6,780 nt of DNA, from the NCBI GenBank assembly GCA_030037185.1, contig JASHRR010000342.1:1-6780 (forward strand), in the 5' to 3' direction. The first letter of the stretch is position 1, and the number at the start of each line of letters is the position of its first letter. Positions 6,033 through 6,780 of this stretch are shown here, one piece after another. A program made the translations under genes and the position numbers. The stretch is from Xanthobacteraceae bacterium. Its GTDB lineage: Bacteria; Pseudomonadota; Alphaproteobacteria; Rhizobiales; Xanthobacteraceae. The notes under the pieces were generated by a model that did not search any database, was not told the DNA's origin, and worked only from the letters and a program-made list of their open reading frames with translations.

Positions 6033-6419
6033 TCACTGCGTCTTGGGGACGATCGGCTTGTCATCGATGAATTTGATCTTATTCACGTTCCACGAGCCGC
6101 CGGGCGCGCCGCTGCGCAGCGGCTCGATGGTCAGGCGCAGCTGATCGCCGGGCTTGAGCGATTTGCTGTTCCAGCCATCGCGAGCAAGGGCGCTCGGGCT
6201 GCCGCCTTCGAGGTTCCACGCCTCGACGTTGCCGTCCTTGTCTTTGATGTCGAGAATGATGAAGGAGTGGGGGCTGGTATATTTGAACTCCTTGACGACG
6301 CCGGTGACTTCCTGCGGGTGTTCCTGGTCAAACATCGCGAAGGAGTGATGGGCGATCGCAGCGCCGGTGAAGGCGACAAAAGCAGCACCCGCAAACACGG
6401 TAGCGAGGTAGGTCTTCAT
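6033..6419 (-). CDS. DUF6152-like exported protein
   Basis: The product is 128 residues. The ATG at 6419 was chosen because GGGGGA (6431-6426) lies 6 nt upstream and a clean signal peptide follows: MKTYLATVF..., a hydrophobic core, and cleavage after AIA at residue 23. The mature chain would start HHSFAMFD, the typical start of DUF6152 proteins. The body is a small predicted beta domain (VTGVVKEFKYTSPHSFIILDI, VEAWNLEGGSPSALAR, GWNSKSLKPGDQLRLTIEPLRSG, GGSW). A mature N-terminal His followed by His is a possible metal site, but this is inference. It is upstream of, and on the same strand as, the larger exported protein, so the two are probably expressed together unless the repeat between them ends the transcript. 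The biochemical role is unknown. Confidence 0.85.
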   Translation of the reverse strand: MKTYLATVFAGAAFVAFTGAAIAHHSFAMFDQEHPQEVTGVVKEFKYTSPHSFIILDIKDKDGNVEAWNLEGGSPSALARDGWNSKSLKPGDQLRLTIEPLRSGAPGGSWNVNKIKFIDDKPIVPKTQ

Positions 6420-6529
6420 GCATTTTCCCCCGTTCGGTATTGCACCTGCCGGACATTTCAGCATGTCGCATGCAACGACAGCTTCACTGATAAAATACAC
6501 TACTTGTCGGCTGCCGAGAAGGGGTTGCG

Positions 6530-6550
6530 GGAGGCCTTCTGGAGGCCTTC
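6530..6550. repeat. Tandem 10-bp direct repeat
   Basis: GGAGGCCTTC occurs at 6530-6539 and again at 6541-6550, separated by one T, giving an 11-bp period, about one helical turn. Each unit contains the palindrome AGGCCT. It lies 111 nt upstream of the DUF6152-like start and could be a paired protein-binding site, but nothing else supports that. Confidence 0.4.
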
Positions 6551-6572
6551 ACCACGCGTCCCGGCCGCACTC

Positions 6573-6592
6573 GCGTCAGCGAATCGCGACGC
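6573..6592. other. Short hairpin in the gene-free stretch
   Basis: GCGTC-A-GCG (6573-6581) pairs with CGC-GACGC (6585-6592) around an AAT loop: 8 bp with a single bulged A. The surrounding region 6420-6717 has no gene I can support on either strand. The hairpin is visible; its role is unknown. Confidence 0.35.
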
Positions 6593-6604
6593 AAGCAGAA
6601 GGCG

Positions 6605-6624
6605 ATCTTAAGATTTCGCTTAAG
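6605..6624. other. Two CTTAAG palindromes
   Basis: A perfect 10-bp palindrome ATCTTAAGAT (6605-6614) is followed after 4 nt by a second CTTAAG (6619-6624). The low-GC character stands out against the GC-rich surroundings. It could be an operator or just a local AT-rich patch. Confidence 0.3.
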
Positions 6625-6717
6625 TTTGTCATTGGCGGCCCACGGGTGCGGCTTGTGGCCGTCCGATGCCGTGTTCTGACCGGGGCTGCTTCAAGGCCGC
6701 CGGCAGGGTGCGTCGCT

Positions 6718-6780
6718 TCATCCGGGTGCCATCTCGATTGCGATCTTGCCGAAATGCTGATTGGCTTTCATCACCTCCAG
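6718..6780 (-). CDS. C-terminal end of a probable zinc-type alcohol dehydrogenase / quinone oxidoreductase (MDR family), partial
   Basis: Only the last 20 codons and a TGA stop (6720-6718) are in the window; the rest lies past base 6780. The translation LEVMKANQHFGKIAIEMAPG matches the usual C-terminus of medium-chain dehydrogenase/reductase proteins, where a helix with an (A/E)xNQHxGKI(V/A) motif precedes the last beta strand. Such enzymes use NAD(P)H to oxidise alcohols or reduce quinones and enones. With so short a piece the subfamily and cofactor cannot be given. Its downstream gap to the DUF6152-like gene is about 300 nt, so the two are probably not one operon. Confidence 0.65.
   Translation of the reverse strand: MEVMKANQHFGKIAIEMAPG

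Noticed and set aside
6420..6520. Promoter for the DUF6152-like gene, for example around TATTTT on the minus strand
   Set aside because: No -35 box with acceptable match lies at the right distance; not reported as a feature.
5898..6611. Plus-strand open frame of 237 codons
   Set aside because: Antisense to the DUF6152-like gene and spans a palindromic repeat; no family resemblance.
1..6780. tRNA, rRNA, CRISPR array, insertion sequence
   Set aside because: No cloverleaf-like segment, no regularly spaced repeats and no transposase motif were seen.

Overview
The window is GC-rich DNA from a chromosome most likely belonging to an alphaproteobacterium of the Hyphomicrobiales, Bradyrhizobium-like. 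That placement is an inference. It rests on codon use, the protein families present, and three copies of a palindromic repeat with a GTAGGATGGG-type arm that I recognise as common in that group. No mobile-element gene, RNA gene or CRISPR array was seen.

Layout. (1) 1-1404, plus strand: the C-terminal part of a fused circularly permuted ATP-grasp / alpha-E protein, cut by the window edge. The transglutaminase-like gene that usually follows is absent; only a start-like GTGATCTACGAC overlapping the stop remains. (2) 1566-3119, minus strand: a complete M32 (Taq-type) metallocarboxypeptidase, convergent with gene 1, with a UUCG-capped hairpin between the two. (3) 3120-3370: a divergent intergenic region holding a tandem 24-nt repeat, two inward-facing palindromic repeat copies, and a near-consensus promoter for the next gene. 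(4) 3371-4483, plus strand: a VanA-like Rieske non-heme iron oxygenase whose last ~25 residues are encoded by a long inverted repeat. (5) 4573-4839, plus strand: a small DUF2630-type protein. (6) 4840-5004: a convergent gap of 165 nt with an A8 run and short GC palindromes but no convincing terminator. (7) 5005-5862 and 6033-6419, both minus: two exported proteins. The upstream one is DUF6152-like; the downstream one belongs to an uncharacterised secreted family and carries a perfect EF-hand-type loop. A third palindromic repeat copy sits between them. (8) 6420-6717: about 300 nt without a gene, holding a short tandem repeat and two small palindromic structures. (9) 6718-6780, minus: the last 20 codons of what looks like a zinc-type alcohol dehydrogenase / quinone oxidoreductase.

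How the genes work together. There is no single obvious operon. The Rieske oxygenase and DUF2630 gene share a strand but are separated by about 90 nt. No ferredoxin reductase partner for the oxygenase is visible. The two exported proteins are likely co-expressed as a pair whose function is unknown to me. I did not find clear evidence of a new multi-gene system. The most distinctive features are the repeat-derived tail of the oxygenase, the covarying palindromic repeats, and the exported pair.
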